DNA of 64,000 nucleotides, taken from Rhodoferax antarcticus ANT.BR (GTDB taxonomy: Bacteria; Pseudomonadota; Gammaproteobacteria; Burkholderiales; Burkholderiaceae_C). Location of the stretch: positions 1 to 64,000 of the forward strand of contig NZ_MSYM01000008.1 in assembly GCF_001938565.1 (NCBI RefSeq). Reading direction: 5' to 3'. Position 1 is the first letter of the stretch. Each line of letters starts with the position of its first letter. The notes beneath the pieces are model-generated. The model worked only from the letters and a program-made list of their open reading frames with translations, was not told where the DNA came from and made no database searches. Positions 25,292 to 35,304 of the stretch are shown piece by piece. Both the position numbers and the translations under genes were made by a program.

Positions 25292-26155
25292 GTGTCGATA
25301 CCGCCCATCACCAACGCCATGACGATTGATGTCGAAGACTACTTTCAGGTCTCGGCATTTGCCCCCCACATTGCCCGTGCCGAATGGGACACGCGCGAGT
25401 GCCGGGTCGAGCGCAACATCGACACCATTCTGGAAATGCTTGACCAGCACCAAACCAAGGCCACTTTTTTCACCTTGGGTTGGGTGGCCGAGCGCTACCC
25501 GCAATTGGTGCGCGACATCGTGGCGCAAGGCCACGAGCTGGCCAGCCATGGCTACGCTCACCAGCGTGCCAGTGACCAGACACCGGACACCTTCCTGGAA
25601 GATGTCCGCGTTGCCAAAAATATGCTCGAAGACCTCTCAGGCCAGGCAGTGATTGGGTACCGTGCTCCTAGTTTTTCCATTGGCAAGAGTAATTTGTGGG
25701 CCTATGACACGCTCTTGGAAGCCGGCTACCGCTACAGTTCCAGCGTCTACCCGATTGCGCACGACCACTACGGCATGCCGGACTCACCCCGCTTCAGCTA
25801 CGAAGTGCGCCCGGGTCTGATCGAAATCCCCATCACCACGGTGCGGCTGTTTGAGCGCAATTTCCCGTCGAGCGGCGGCGGCTACTTCCGGCTGCTGCCC
25901 TACCCGGTGTCGCGCTGGCTGATTCGGCGCGTGAACAGCCGTGACCAACAGGCTGGCATGTTTTACTTTCACCCCTGGGAGATCGACCCCGGGCAACCAC
26001 GCATTGCTGGCATCAGCGCCAAAACGCGCTTTCGGCATTACGTCAACATTGCCCACACCCAAGCCCGGCTGAAGCGTCTGTTGACCGATTTCAGCTGGGG
26101 GCGTGTGGACGACCTGTTCCTGAAGCATGACCACTGTCAAACGTCTCACACTTGA
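25292..26155 (+). CDS. XrtA system polysaccharide deacetylase
   Basis: A 287-residue NodB-fold deacetylase with a C-terminal DUF3473-like tail. Catalytic motifs: TIDVEDYFQ (metal Asp), FFTLGWVAERYP, ASHGYAH (His-x-x-x-His metal ligands) and YRAPSFSI. It probably removes acetyl groups from amino sugars of the exopolysaccharide. The start is the GTG at 25292. It overlaps the FemAB gene by 29 bases, which implies tight coupling. Confidence 0.9.
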   Translation: MSIPPITNAMTIDVEDYFQVSAFAPHIARAEWDTRECRVERNIDTILEMLDQHQTKATFFTLGWVAERYPQLVRDIVAQGHELASHGYAHQRASDQTPDTFLEDVRVAKNMLEDLSGQAVIGYRAPSFSIGKSNLWAYDTLLEAGYRYSSSVYPIAHDHYGMPDSPRFSYEVRPGLIEIPITTVRLFERNFPSSGGGYFRLLPYPVSRWLIRRVNSRDQQAGMFYFHPWEIDPGQPRIAGISAKTRFRHYVNIAHTQARLKRLLTDFSWGRVDDLFLKHDHCQTSHT

Positions 26156-27167
26156 CGACAGCGCGACCGCCCAACGCTGGGACGCGTTTGTGCTGGCCTG
26201 CCCTGACGCCACGTTTTTCCACCGCTCTGGCTGGCAACGCATCGTCACCGAGGTGTTCAAACACGACAGTTATTTTTTATATGCGCAAGGCCCTGACGGC
26301 AGCATCGAAGGCGTGTTGCCACTGGGCCATATCAACAGCTGGCTGTTTGGCAACTCGCTGACCAGCCTGCCTTTTACCGTGTACGGCGGTGTCGCGGCCA
26401 GCAACACGGCAGCCGCAGACGCGCTGGAGCAAGAGGCGCAAGCCATCGCCCAGAAGCTGGGTGTGGCGCATCTGGAACTGCGCTGCGTAGACAACCGCCA
26501 CCCCGACTGGCCCACGCAAGACCTGTATGTCACCTTCCGCAAGGAAATCTTGCCCACGGAAGACGCCAACATGCTGGCCGTTCCGCGCAAGCAGCGCGCC
26601 ATGGTGCGCAAAGGCATTAAAAACAACTTGCGCAGCGACATTGACGCCAACGCAGACCGGTTTTTTGCCCTGTTTGCCGACAACGTGCATCGCCATGGCA
26701 CACCCGCCCTGCCCAAAAAATACTTCACTGCACTGATGACGGTGTTTGGCCCGGACTGCGAAGTGCTGACGGTGGTCTCGCCAGACGGCAAGCCCCTGAG
26801 CAGTGTGCTGAGCTTTTACTTCCGCGATGAGGTGCTGCCCTACTATGCGGGTGACGATGAAGCCGCCCGCGATCTGGCCGCCAATGACTTCAAATACTGG
26901 GAGCTGATGCGCCGAGCCTGTTCACGCGGGCTCAAGGTGTTTGACTACGGCCGCAGCAAGAAGGGCACCGGCCCTTACGCCTTCAAGAAGAACTGGGGCT
27001 TTGAGCCGACCCAATTGCACTACGCCTACCGCCTGTACAAGGGCGACAGCATTCCGCAAAACAACCCCTCCAACGCCAAATTCAAGCTGCTGATTGAAAC
27101 CTGGCGGCGCATGCCCATTGGTCTGGCCAACTGGCTGGGGCCATTCATCGTGCGTAACCTGGCCTGA
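26127..27167 (+). CDS. FemAB-like XrtA/PEP-CTERM-associated acyltransferase
   Basis: A 346-residue protein with the double GNAT fold of the FemAB type: an N-terminal block FHRSGWQRIVTEVF and a C-terminal block YYAGDDEAARDLAANDFKYW, then KVFDYGRSKKGTGPYAFKK. Fem proteins transfer amino acids from charged tRNA to cell-wall precursors. The XrtA-linked group is conserved in these operons without an established acceptor. Modification of the polymer or of the PEP-CTERM anchor is inference. Confidence 0.9.
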   Translation: MTTVKRLTLDDSATAQRWDAFVLACPDATFFHRSGWQRIVTEVFKHDSYFLYAQGPDGSIEGVLPLGHINSWLFGNSLTSLPFTVYGGVAASNTAAADALEQEAQAIAQKLGVAHLELRCVDNRHPDWPTQDLYVTFRKEILPTEDANMLAVPRKQRAMVRKGIKNNLRSDIDANADRFFALFADNVHRHGTPALPKKYFTALMTVFGPDCEVLTVVSPDGKPLSSVLSFYFRDEVLPYYAGDDEAARDLAANDFKYWELMRRACSRGLKVFDYGRSKKGTGPYAFKKNWGFEPTQLHYAYRLYKGDSIPQNNPSNAKFKLLIETWRRMPIGLANWLGPFIVRNLA

Positions 27168-27175
27168 CACACGCC

Positions 27176-28396
27176 ATGGGCAAGCTACTTTATTTGGTGC
27201 ACCGCCTACCCTACCCGCCCAACAAGGGTGACAAGGTGCGCTCGTACCATTTGCTCAAGCACCTGACGCAGCAGCACCAGGTTTATCTGGGCACCTTCAT
27301 TGACGACCCGGCTGACGAGGTGCATCTGGCTACCGTTCGCGCGCTGTGCCCAGACCTGCATGTGGCGCGCCTGAACCCGCGCGCCGCCAAGTTGCGCAGC
27401 CTGGCCGGCCTGCTCACCCAACAGTCGCTCAGCCAGCACTATTACCAAAACGCGGGTCTGCAAACCTGGGTGCAGCAGACGCTGGCACAACATGACATCG
27501 ACGCGGTGGTCATCTTTTCATCGGTCATGGCGCAGTACATCGACGCACGCTCCAGCCCGCCGATGCTGGTCGATTTTGTCGATGTGGATTCGGCCAAATG
27601 GACGCAATACGCCCCAGACCACCGCTGGCCGCTGTCATGGCTGTACCACCGTGAAGGCGCACGCCTGCTGGCCTTTGAACGGCGGGTGGCGCAACAGGCA
27701 AAGCGCTCGTTTTTTGTCACCGACAACGAAGCTGCCTTGTTCAGGCAGCACGCGCCGGAAAGCGGATCAAAAGTGGACGCCATCAGCAATGGCGTGGATG
27801 CCGAGTTTTTCTCGCCCGACGCAGCCCGCCTGTCACCTTACGCGCAGTCTGGCAACGACCCTGCGCAGATCCCGCTGGTGTTTACCGGCGCCATGGACTA
27901 CTGGCCCAACATCGACGCGGTCACTTGGTTTGTGGCCGACATCCTGCCCGCGCTGCGCCAAGCCTGGCCCAGCCTGTGTTTTTACATCGTTGGGCGCAAC
28001 CCCACACCTGCTGTGCAGGCGCTGGCCGGGCCTGGGGTGGTGGTGACCGGTACGGTGGATGATGTACGCCCGTATCTGCAACACGCCGCGGTGGTGGTGG
28101 CGCCGCTGCGGGTAGCGCGCGGCATTCAGAACAAGATTCTTGAAGCCATGGCCATGGCCCGCCCGGTGGTGGCCTCAACGTCCTGCGCACAGGCCATTAC
28201 CGCCGAGCCTGAAACCGAGCTGCTGTCTGCCAACGCTGCGGCAGAATTTATCAAGCAGGTAAGCGCCTTGCTTGCGTCCCCAGAGCGTTGCACCAGCGTG
28301 GGGGTCAAAGGCCGCCAGCGGGTGTTGCAAGATTACAGTTGGCACGCGCATTTATCCAAAATTGATCAGCATCTAAGCCCCACTACCCAGCCATGA
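27176..28396 (+). CDS. XrtA-associated glycosyltransferase (TIGR03087 type, GT4)
   Basis: A 406-residue GT-B enzyme. It begins LLYLVHRLPYPPNKGDKVRS, the signature of the exosortase-linked family, and carries the donor site VFTGAMDYWPNIDAV and the ARGIQNKILEAMAMARPVVA motif with the conserved Glu. It adds a sugar to the growing repeat unit on the cytoplasmic side. It overlaps the exosortase gene by four bases. Confidence 0.9.
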   Translation: MGKLLYLVHRLPYPPNKGDKVRSYHLLKHLTQQHQVYLGTFIDDPADEVHLATVRALCPDLHVARLNPRAAKLRSLAGLLTQQSLSQHYYQNAGLQTWVQQTLAQHDIDAVVIFSSVMAQYIDARSSPPMLVDFVDVDSAKWTQYAPDHRWPLSWLYHREGARLLAFERRVAQQAKRSFFVTDNEAALFRQHAPESGSKVDAISNGVDAEFFSPDAARLSPYAQSGNDPAQIPLVFTGAMDYWPNIDAVTWFVADILPALRQAWPSLCFYIVGRNPTPAVQALAGPGVVVTGTVDDVRPYLQHAAVVVAPLRVARGIQNKILEAMAMARPVVASTSCAQAITAEPETELLSANAAAEFIKQVSALLASPERCTSVGVKGRQRVLQDYSWHAHLSKIDQHLSPTTQP

Positions 28397-29985
28397 GCAC
28401 CACCACGCAACGCCATCCACCCAGTCAGTGGCCCACCGCCAGCCTGGCCCTTGCGCTGCTGATTGCCTGGACGCTCGCCTGGTACTTTGACACCGCCAGC
28501 GCCATCGTCGGCATCTGGTGGCGCTCGGAGACTTTCACCCACGGTTTTCTGGTGGTGCCTATCGTGCTCTGGATGGTGTGGCACAAGCGCGCCCATCTGG
28601 CCCTGCTGCAACCCCAACCCAGCCTCTGGGTGTTGGGGCTGTTGCTGCTGAGCGGTCTGGGTTGGTTGCTTGGTGATCTGGTGGCAGTCAACGCCCTGAC
28701 GCAGCTGGCCCTGGTGACCATGCTGGCGCTGCTGGTCCCGATGCTGCTGGGTATGGCGGTGACACGCACGCTGGCCTTTGCGCTGGCCTTTTTGTTTTTT
28801 GCCGTGCCTATTGGTGAGTTCGCCATGCCCCAGCTCATGGATTGGACGGCTGACTTCACCGTGACCGCGCTGCGCCTGAGCGGCATTCCGGTTTACCGCG
28901 AAGGGCTGCAGTTCGTCATTCCGTCTGGTAACTGGTCGGTGGTGGAGGCCTGCAGCGGCGTGCGCTACCTGATTGCCTCGCTCACCGTGGGCACGCTGTT
29001 TGCCTACCTGAACTACCAGTCCACCAAGCGCCGGGTGCTGTTCATCATCGTCTCGATCATCGTCCCGGTGCTTGCCAACTGGCTTCGCGCCTACATGATC
29101 GTCATGCTCGGCCACTTTTCGGGCAACAAACTGGCCGCAGGGGTGGACCACATTATTTACGGCTGGGTTTTTTTTGGCATCGTCATCATGCTGATGTTTC
29201 TCGTTGGCGCGCGCTGGTCAGAGCCCGAGCCCAGTGTCAGCGCAGCAGACCTTGACGCGGTCACTCAGCGAAAACCACTACCAGGCAAACCCAGCCCGAC
29301 AGCGCCCGCTTTTGCGCTGGTGGCCGTGTTGGCTGCCGTCGTGGTGGCGCTGCCACTGACGGCGCGCTGGGGCTTGGACCAGGCGCAAAACAATGCGCCC
29401 GTGCAGCTTGTGGCACCGCCCCAGCTGGCGGCGGGCTGGGCCGCGCAAGCCATACCTGACCTTGAGTTTCAGCCCGCGTTTGACAGCCCCTCGGCCCAGA
29501 TCAACACCACCTACGCGCTGGGCGAGCAACGCGTGGGCGTTTACGTGGGTTACTACCGCCAGCAAAACTACCAGCGCAAGCTCGTCAGTTCAGCCAACGT
29601 GCTGGCCCAATCCGATGACCCAATCTGGGCACAGGTTGCCAATCGCGGCAAAGACATCAACTTTAATAGCAAACAAATCAATATCCGCGAGGGTGAGCTG
29701 CGAAAAGCATCCGTAAACACCAGCTCAGGTGAAGACCGCCTGACCGTCTGGCTGGTGTATTGGGTCAACGGCCAACTCACCGCCAGCAACGCCCAGGCCA
29801 AGCTGCAGGGTGCGCTGCAGCGTCTGCTGGGGCGCGGTGACGACTCGGCGGTGTTGATCCTTTACACCAACAAGGGTGAGGGCGACGAGGGTGCGCAGCG
29901 CCTTCAGGCGTTTGTGCAGGCCAACGGCGCGCAGCTCACCGGCCTATTGGAAGCCACTCAACACAACCAACGTCCCCCGAACTGA
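28393..29985 (+). CDS. xrtA: Exosortase A with C-terminal EpsI domain
   Basis: A 530-residue membrane protease/transpeptidase. About eight membrane segments fill residues 15-275. The catalytic triad is visible: Cys 187 (VVEACSGVR), Arg 232 (NWLRAY) and His 253 (DHIIYGW). From about residue 310 a further membrane segment and a soluble EpsI-like domain follow (VAPPQLAAGW...GVYVGYY). Exosortase A cleaves the PEP-CTERM tail of exported proteins; the one substrate in this window is at 10955. The fusion with EpsI is common for XrtA proteins of betaproteobacteria. Confidence 0.95.
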   Translation: MSTTTQRHPPSQWPTASLALALLIAWTLAWYFDTASAIVGIWWRSETFTHGFLVVPIVLWMVWHKRAHLALLQPQPSLWVLGLLLLSGLGWLLGDLVAVNALTQLALVTMLALLVPMLLGMAVTRTLAFALAFLFFAVPIGEFAMPQLMDWTADFTVTALRLSGIPVYREGLQFVIPSGNWSVVEACSGVRYLIASLTVGTLFAYLNYQSTKRRVLFIIVSIIVPVLANWLRAYMIVMLGHFSGNKLAAGVDHIIYGWVFFGIVIMLMFLVGARWSEPEPSVSAADLDAVTQRKPLPGKPSPTAPAFALVAVLAAVVVALPLTARWGLDQAQNNAPVQLVAPPQLAAGWAAQAIPDLEFQPAFDSPSAQINTTYALGEQRVGVYVGYYRQQNYQRKLVSSANVLAQSDDPIWAQVANRGKDINFNSKQINIREGELRKASVNTSSGEDRLTVWLVYWVNGQLTASNAQAKLQGALQRLLGRGDDSAVLILYTNKGEGDEGAQRLQAFVQANGAQLTGLLEATQHNQRPPN

Positions 29986-29989
29986 ACCT

Positions 29990-31897
29990 ATGTGTGGCAT
30001 TGCCGGACTTTTTGACACGCGCAGCAAGCGCAACTTTGCGCCCGAACTGATGACGCGCATCAACAATGTGCAGGCGCACCGTGGCCCCGATGAACTCGGC
30101 CTGCACCTGGAGCCGGGCCTAGCCTTTGGCCACCGGCGCTTGTCGGTGATTGACCTGTCCACCGGGCAGCAGCCGCTGTTCAACGAAGACAATAGCGTGG
30201 CCATCGTCTTCAATGGCGAAATCTACAACTACTTGGCGCTGACTACCGAGCTCCAAGCGCTGGGCCACACCTTTCGCACCCGCAGTGACACCGAGGTCAT
30301 CATCCACGCCTGGGAAGCCTGGGGCGAAGCTTGTGTGCAGCACCTGCGTGGCATGTTTGCCTTTGCCGTCTGGGACCGCAACCAGCAAACGCTGTTCCTG
30401 GCGCGCGACCGCATGGGCGTCAAACCGATGTTTTACGCACTGCTGCAGGACGGCAGCTTTATTTTTGGCTCTGAACTGAAGGTCATCACCGCACACCCGG
30501 ACTTTGTCCGCAGCATCGACCCACTGGCAGTTGAAGAGTACTTCGCCCTGGGCTATGTGGCCGACCCGCGCTGCATTTACACCGGCGCGCACAAACTCGC
30601 CCCAGCCCACACGCTGACTCTGGGCCACGGCCAAGGCCTGCCCGAGCCCAAACCCTACTGGGACGTGAGCTTTACGCTTGCCAACCCGATCAACACCGAA
30701 GATGCAGTGCATGAATTGCGCGCGCGGCTTGACGAATCAGTGCGCCTGCGCCTGATGGCCGAGGTGCCGCTGGGCGCCTTTCTGTCTGGCGGAGTGGATT
30801 CCAGCGCGGTGGTGGCCACCATGGCGAGTGTGTCCACCACCCAGGTGCGCACCTGTGCCATCGGTTTTGACGACCCCAAATTTAACGAGTCCGCCTTTGC
30901 CCAGCAGGTGGCCGAGCGTTACCACACCGACCACCATCTGGAGATCGTCAAAAGCGACGACTTTGACCTGATCGACACGCTCGCTTGGCTCTACGACGAA
31001 CCCTTTGCCGACAGCTCGGCCATTCCTACCTACCGTGTTTGCCAGCTGGCACGCAAACACGTCACCGTGGCCCTGTCAGGCGATGGCGGTGACGAGAGTT
31101 TCGGCGGCTACCGGCGCTACCGCCTGCACGCGGCAGAAGAGCGTGCGCGCAGCAGTCTGCCTATGGGCCTGCGCCAGCCTATTTTTGGCGCGCTGGGGCG
31201 TCTGTACCCCAAGCTGGACTGGGCGCCGCGCATGTTCCGCGCCAAAACCACCTTTCAGGCATTGGCCCTCGATTCCACGCAGGCCTATCTGCACAGCGTC
31301 TCTGTGCTACGTTTAGATGAGCGTGAGGCGCTTTATTCATCTGGGTTCAAGCGTACTTTGGCGGGGTATCGCGCGCAGGAAGTATTCAAGCAGCACGCCG
31401 CCAACGCCAACACCACCGACCCGCTGGCGCTGGTCCAGTACCTGGACTACAAAACCTGGCTGGTAGGCGACATCAACACCAAGGTCGATCGCGCTGCCAT
31501 GGCGCACTCGCTTGAAGTGCGTGAACCGCTGATGGACCATGAGCTCATTGAATGGCTGGCTACGCTGCCCAGCAGCCTGAAGATCCGCGGCCAGGAAGGC
31601 AAATGGCTGCTGAAAAAAGCCTTTGAGCCAAGCTTGCCTAACGATGTGCTGTACCGGCCCAAGATGGGCTTTTCAGTGCCCTTGGCCAAATGGCTGCGCG
31701 GCCCCTTGCGCGAGCGCCTGCAGCAAGCGGTGCTGGGCCCACAACTCGAAGCCACCGGGTATTTCAATCCGCAGACACTGCAAACCATGGTGCGCCAGCA
31801 CCTCAGCGGCCAGCGTGACCATTCGGCACCGTTGTGGACGCTGTTGATGTTTGAGGCCTTTTTGCGGCAGGCGGCAAAGGCCCCGGAAAATTTATAA
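29990..31897 (+). CDS. XrtA/PEP-CTERM amidotransferase (asparagine synthase-like)
   Basis: A 635-residue class II glutamine amidotransferase. The ATG at 29990 is chosen because it places the nucleophile Cys at position 2 (MCGIAGLFDT). The N-terminal glutaminase domain has HRRLSVIDLS and NGEIYNY. The synthetase domain has the PP-loop LSGGVDSSAVVA. It moves ammonia from glutamine to an activated carboxylate, probably a uronic acid of the polymer, giving uronamide. Production of ManNAcA by WecB/WecC in the same cluster fits this idea. Confidence 0.92.
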   Translation: MCGIAGLFDTRSKRNFAPELMTRINNVQAHRGPDELGLHLEPGLAFGHRRLSVIDLSTGQQPLFNEDNSVAIVFNGEIYNYLALTTELQALGHTFRTRSDTEVIIHAWEAWGEACVQHLRGMFAFAVWDRNQQTLFLARDRMGVKPMFYALLQDGSFIFGSELKVITAHPDFVRSIDPLAVEEYFALGYVADPRCIYTGAHKLAPAHTLTLGHGQGLPEPKPYWDVSFTLANPINTEDAVHELRARLDESVRLRLMAEVPLGAFLSGGVDSSAVVATMASVSTTQVRTCAIGFDDPKFNESAFAQQVAERYHTDHHLEIVKSDDFDLIDTLAWLYDEPFADSSAIPTYRVCQLARKHVTVALSGDGGDESFGGYRRYRLHAAEERARSSLPMGLRQPIFGALGRLYPKLDWAPRMFRAKTTFQALALDSTQAYLHSVSVLRLDEREALYSSGFKRTLAGYRAQEVFKQHAANANTTDPLALVQYLDYKTWLVGDINTKVDRAAMAHSLEVREPLMDHELIEWLATLPSSLKIRGQEGKWLLKKAFEPSLPNDVLYRPKMGFSVPLAKWLRGPLRERLQQAVLGPQLEATGYFNPQTLQTMVRQHLSGQRDHSAPLWTLLMFEAFLRQAAKAPENL

Positions 31898-31898
31898 C

Positions 31899-31954
31899 AA
31901 ATCGGCCTCTAGACCTTATGGAATAAGCGCTAAATGCTATTTATTTCATATCAT
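31899..31954 (-). repeat. Dispersed AT-rich repeat, copy 3
   Basis: On the minus strand: AAATAGCATTTAGCGCTTAT, then TCCATAAGGTCTAGAGGCCG and ATTT. It is the best-preserved copy, with a TTAGCGCTTAT...ATAAG symmetrical core, and it begins right after the amidotransferase stop. It separates the XrtA core operon from the glycosyltransferase genes. Confidence 0.65.
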
Positions 31955-31965
31955 TCTGCCGCCGC

Positions 31966-32919
31966 ATGAGTAGCCACCAACCACCTTGGGCTGTGGTCAT
32001 TTTTGCCTGCCGTGAGTCTTTGCCACAGTTGCAGCAGACGCTGGATGCTGCGTTGGTGTCGGGCGCTTCCTGCGCAGTGATCCACGTCTTGGTCAACGGT
32101 AACCCCGCACTGGGTAAGGCTCTGGTCACCGAACTGGACCGGCGAGACATTACACAGCCCAAGTTGGCCGCTAGCCCGGCGGTTCAGGTCTGGTCCATCC
32201 CGATGGGTGACAAGGCCAATGCTTGGAACCAATACATTCACCGGATCTGGGCGGGTGAAGCCATTGCTTTTTTCATCGACGGTTATGTCAGGCTCAACCC
32301 CGATGCGATAGGGCTTCTGAGCCGTGCCGTCATCGCCAACACGCGGGCTTTGGGTGGAACCGGCGTACCCACCATGGGGCGTTCAGCCAAGGCGTTACGG
32401 GAAAACATGATCGTCAACACCGGATTTCACGGCAATTTTTGTTGCATCAAGGGCGAAACCATCCGGCAAATGCGTGACCAACCTATTCGCCTGCCCGTTG
32501 GGCTGTACCGCACGGACAGCCTGATGGGTGCCATTTTGTGCTTTGCGCTCGACCCCGGCAGCCATGTCTGGGAAGATCACCGCATCCACGTACACCCCAC
32601 TGCTTCATGGCAAATCGACCCGGCCAAGTGGTGGCGCATCCAAGACCTGCGCGCCTTCTTCAAGCGCTACTTTCGCCAGGTTCGCGGCAAAATTGAAAAC
32701 GCAGCTTTTGCAGACCACCTGGATCGACGCCTGCTCTCGCCAGCAGAACTTCCGGCCACGGCTCGCCAATTGGTTTTGGAGTGGGTTCAAAGCTGCCCTG
32801 CGGACTACAAGCGACTGGCGCAGAGACATTGGCTGATGGCGTCGGCGCTTGAGTCGGTACACCAAACGCCTGTGGCACCCCCGAGCAGTTCTGAGCCAGA
32901 ACTGCTTTGGCAAAGCTAG
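31966..32919 (+). CDS. Glycosyltransferase family 2-like protein
   Basis: A 317-residue GT-A type protein. The N-terminal part (WAVVIFACRESLPQLQQTLD) resembles family 2 enzymes. The usual DxD is represented by FFIDGYVRL, so only one Asp is at the expected place and activity or metal use may differ. A conserved-looking GFHGNFCCIKGE precedes a C-terminal helical part. The next gene starts 13 bases before its stop. Confidence 0.72.
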   Translation: MSSHQPPWAVVIFACRESLPQLQQTLDAALVSGASCAVIHVLVNGNPALGKALVTELDRRDITQPKLAASPAVQVWSIPMGDKANAWNQYIHRIWAGEAIAFFIDGYVRLNPDAIGLLSRAVIANTRALGGTGVPTMGRSAKALRENMIVNTGFHGNFCCIKGETIRQMRDQPIRLPVGLYRTDSLMGAILCFALDPGSHVWEDHRIHVHPTASWQIDPAKWWRIQDLRAFFKRYFRQVRGKIENAAFADHLDRRLLSPAELPATARQLVLEWVQSCPADYKRLAQRHWLMASALESVHQTPVAPPSSSEPELLWQS

Positions 32920-33800
32920 CCCTTATGTGTGCCGCGTTGTGTCAAACCGTGCCTCACATCTCTTTGGTTGTATGTACCCGCAACCGGGCCTCTGCGCTGC
33001 CGACCTGTTTGGCGGCACTGAATCGCCTCGCGTCAGACGTTACTTTTGAAATCGTGATTGTCGACAACGGCTCTACCGACCACACCGCTAATGTCATCGC
33101 CGAATTTGCTTTGACAGCGCAAGTTCGTGTCGTTGTGATGCACGAAGCAAATAGAGGGGTGTCACACGCCAAAAACGCTGGAATTCGGGTGGCTCAGGGC
33201 GAGATCATTGCTTTCACAGATGACGACTGCTACCCCGCTCCTGACTACCTGAATGCCATCACGCAGTGCTTCCAAGATCAATCCATCGCCTATGTTGGCG
33301 GGAAGGTGCTGCTCTTCGACCCATCAGACCTCCCGATCACTATTCAGCCGCTTAACCATGAAGTCGCCTTTCCGACCGGGTGTTACATCAGCCCCGGCCT
33401 GATCCATGGGGCAAATTTTGCATTCAGACGCCGTGTTTTTGACGTCGTGGGCGGCTTTGACACCAAACTGGGCCCTGGAACGCCGCTGACGGCAGAAGAT
33501 GTTGACATGCTGCAGCGGGCATCCATCGCAGGGTTTTCCGGCGCCTACACGCCCTTCGCCGTGGTTTTCCATCATCACAGGCGGCAAACCAAACAGGATG
33601 AAAAGGATATTCTGCGCTCGTATGCGCTAGGCCGCGGCGCGTACTTTTTCAAAGGCTTAAGTCAACGCGAATCCAGACGCCTCTTCATTTGGCCCGTCCT
33701 GAAACGGGTTGGCGGGCATATCGCGTACCTGCGTTTCACCGAGTTTTTTCACGAACTACAAGGCGCGCTCATTTACTGGCAGACCCGCCACCTGCCTTAA
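32907..33800 (+). CDS. Glycosyltransferase family 2
   Basis: A family 2 GT-A enzyme of up to 297 residues. Motifs are ISLVVCTRNRASALPTCLAA, IVIVDNGSTDHT and the metal-binding FTDDDCYP. A GGFDTKLGPGTPLTAEDVDM block places the acceptor-site acidic residues. The true start may be the ATG at 32925 (MCAALC), inside the overlap with the preceding gene. It transfers a nucleotide-activated sugar to the lipid-linked repeat unit. Confidence 0.87.
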   Translation: MAKLALMCAALCQTVPHISLVVCTRNRASALPTCLAALNRLASDVTFEIVIVDNGSTDHTANVIAEFALTAQVRVVVMHEANRGVSHAKNAGIRVAQGEIIAFTDDDCYPAPDYLNAITQCFQDQSIAYVGGKVLLFDPSDLPITIQPLNHEVAFPTGCYISPGLIHGANFAFRRRVFDVVGGFDTKLGPGTPLTAEDVDMLQRASIAGFSGAYTPFAVVFHHHRRQTKQDEKDILRSYALGRGAYFFKGLSQRESRRLFIWPVLKRVGGHIAYLRFTEFFHELQGALIYWQTRHLP

Positions 33801-33807
33801 TCTGGCC

Positions 33808-35277
33808 ATGTCCAACCGCCACCCATCCGCTCCAAAGCGTGCCCTGATCCATGGCGCGCTGTGGGCCGTGGGCACACGCTGGATGATCAAAGGGATGGGC
33901 TTCGTCAGCACCGTCATCGTCGCGCGTTTGTTGCTTCCTGCTGATTACGGCATTGTGGCGATGTCCATGCTGGTGGTCGGCTTGATCCAGGCCATGCTGG
34001 ACTTTGGTGCGTCTACCGCGCTCCTGCGCAAGGGTGCCGTCACAGAGGCAGAGGTCGATTCCGCTTGGACTTTGCGGCTGCTGGAAGGCTGTGTTGTCAG
34101 CCTGCTTCTGCTGGGTGCGGCCCATCCAAGCGCGTTGTACTTCCAGGAGCCCCGCGTTGAAGCGGTAATGTGGGTACTGGCCGCCTGCATTGCCATCAGC
34201 AGTGCATCGAATATCGGTTTTACCCTGGCGCAAAAAGAGTTCAATTTTTCGCTTGAATTTCGTCACAACCTGATCTGCAAATCCATGGGTTTAGGCGCCA
34301 CCATTGCTGCGGCTTATCTGTTGCGTGATTACCGCGCCCTGGTCATTGGTGTCGCTACTGGCTACACCAGTGGCTGCATCATGAGTTACGTCATGCACCC
34401 TTACCGACCCAGTTGGAACACCACCAAAATCGCCGAAATCTGGGCGGTGACCAAATGGCTCATGCTGGCCGGGGTGGGCGGTTTCTTTTTGCGAAAAAGC
34501 GACGAGCTCATTGCGGCCCGTATCGGCACCACCGGTGAATATGGGCTGTACAACATGGGCGCAGACCTGGGTCAATTGCCCACCGGCGAACTCGGGCCAG
34601 CCATGCTGCGAGCGTTTTTGCCGGTGCTGTCCACCATTCAAGACGATGTGGTTCGCACCAACCAGGCGGTCCTCAAGACCTTATCTGCGGTCAATGCCAT
34701 CACGCTACCGGTGGGTTTGGGTTTTGCCGCCGTAGCCGTGCCTGCCACCACCCTCATTTTGGGTACGCGCTGGCAGGAGGCTGCCCCACTGGTTGCGCTC
34801 TTTGCCGTCGCAGGTGTGATTCAGTTCTTAATGTCGCCGCTTTCCACGCTGCTGATTCTGCGGGGGCACACACGCCTGCAAAACCACATTGTGTGGTCCG
34901 AGTTTGCTGTATTTGCGCTGTGTAGCCTTGTTTTGGTACCGCAAATGCACCTTCTGGGCTTGGTCTGGGCGCGCATCACCGCCAGCAGCGTCAATGCCAT
35001 GGTCACAGCCTTTTGCGCAAGTTTTTATTGCCAGGTAGCGCTTGGCGCCACTATCAAAAGACTGTTGCGACCTGCTGTGGGTGCGGTTGGCATGTATCTC
35101 TTGGTGAACCTGGTGACACAACAGATGTCTGGGAGTGCCTGGAGTTTGGCTACTGGCATCACGCTGGGTGCACTGGCGTATACCGTGTGGATGACGCTGA
35201 CCTGGTTTGCCGCTGGCAGGCCTGAAGGGTTGGAATCAACCGTCTTCGACTACTTTGCATCCCGCAAGCCCGCCTAA
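33808..35277 (+). CDS. Wzx-like polysaccharide flippase (copy 1)
   Basis: A 489-residue multi-spanning protein of the polysaccharide-transporter family, with 12-14 predicted helices. Start at the ATG 33808, eight bases after the previous stop (MSNRHPSAPKRALIHGALWA). Characteristic stretches are VARLLLPADYGIVAMSMLVV, GGFFLRKSDELIAARIGTTG and LPTGELGPA. It flips the undecaprenyl-linked repeat unit across the inner membrane. The protein at 60736 is a homologue that shares these stretches (GGFFLRKSDQLMAGRIGST). Confidence 0.9.
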   Translation: MSNRHPSAPKRALIHGALWAVGTRWMIKGMGFVSTVIVARLLLPADYGIVAMSMLVVGLIQAMLDFGASTALLRKGAVTEAEVDSAWTLRLLEGCVVSLLLLGAAHPSALYFQEPRVEAVMWVLAACIAISSASNIGFTLAQKEFNFSLEFRHNLICKSMGLGATIAAAYLLRDYRALVIGVATGYTSGCIMSYVMHPYRPSWNTTKIAEIWAVTKWLMLAGVGGFFLRKSDELIAARIGTTGEYGLYNMGADLGQLPTGELGPAMLRAFLPVLSTIQDDVVRTNQAVLKTLSAVNAITLPVGLGFAAVAVPATTLILGTRWQEAAPLVALFAVAGVIQFLMSPLSTLLILRGHTRLQNHIVWSEFAVFALCSLVLVPQMHLLGLVWARITASSVNAMVTAFCASFYCQVALGATIKRLLRPAVGAVGMYLLVNLVTQQMSGSAWSLATGITLGALAYTVWMTLTWFAAGRPEGLESTVFDYFASRKPA

Positions 35278-35304
35278 CGTCAACTGGAAAACATTTTGCA
35301 AGCG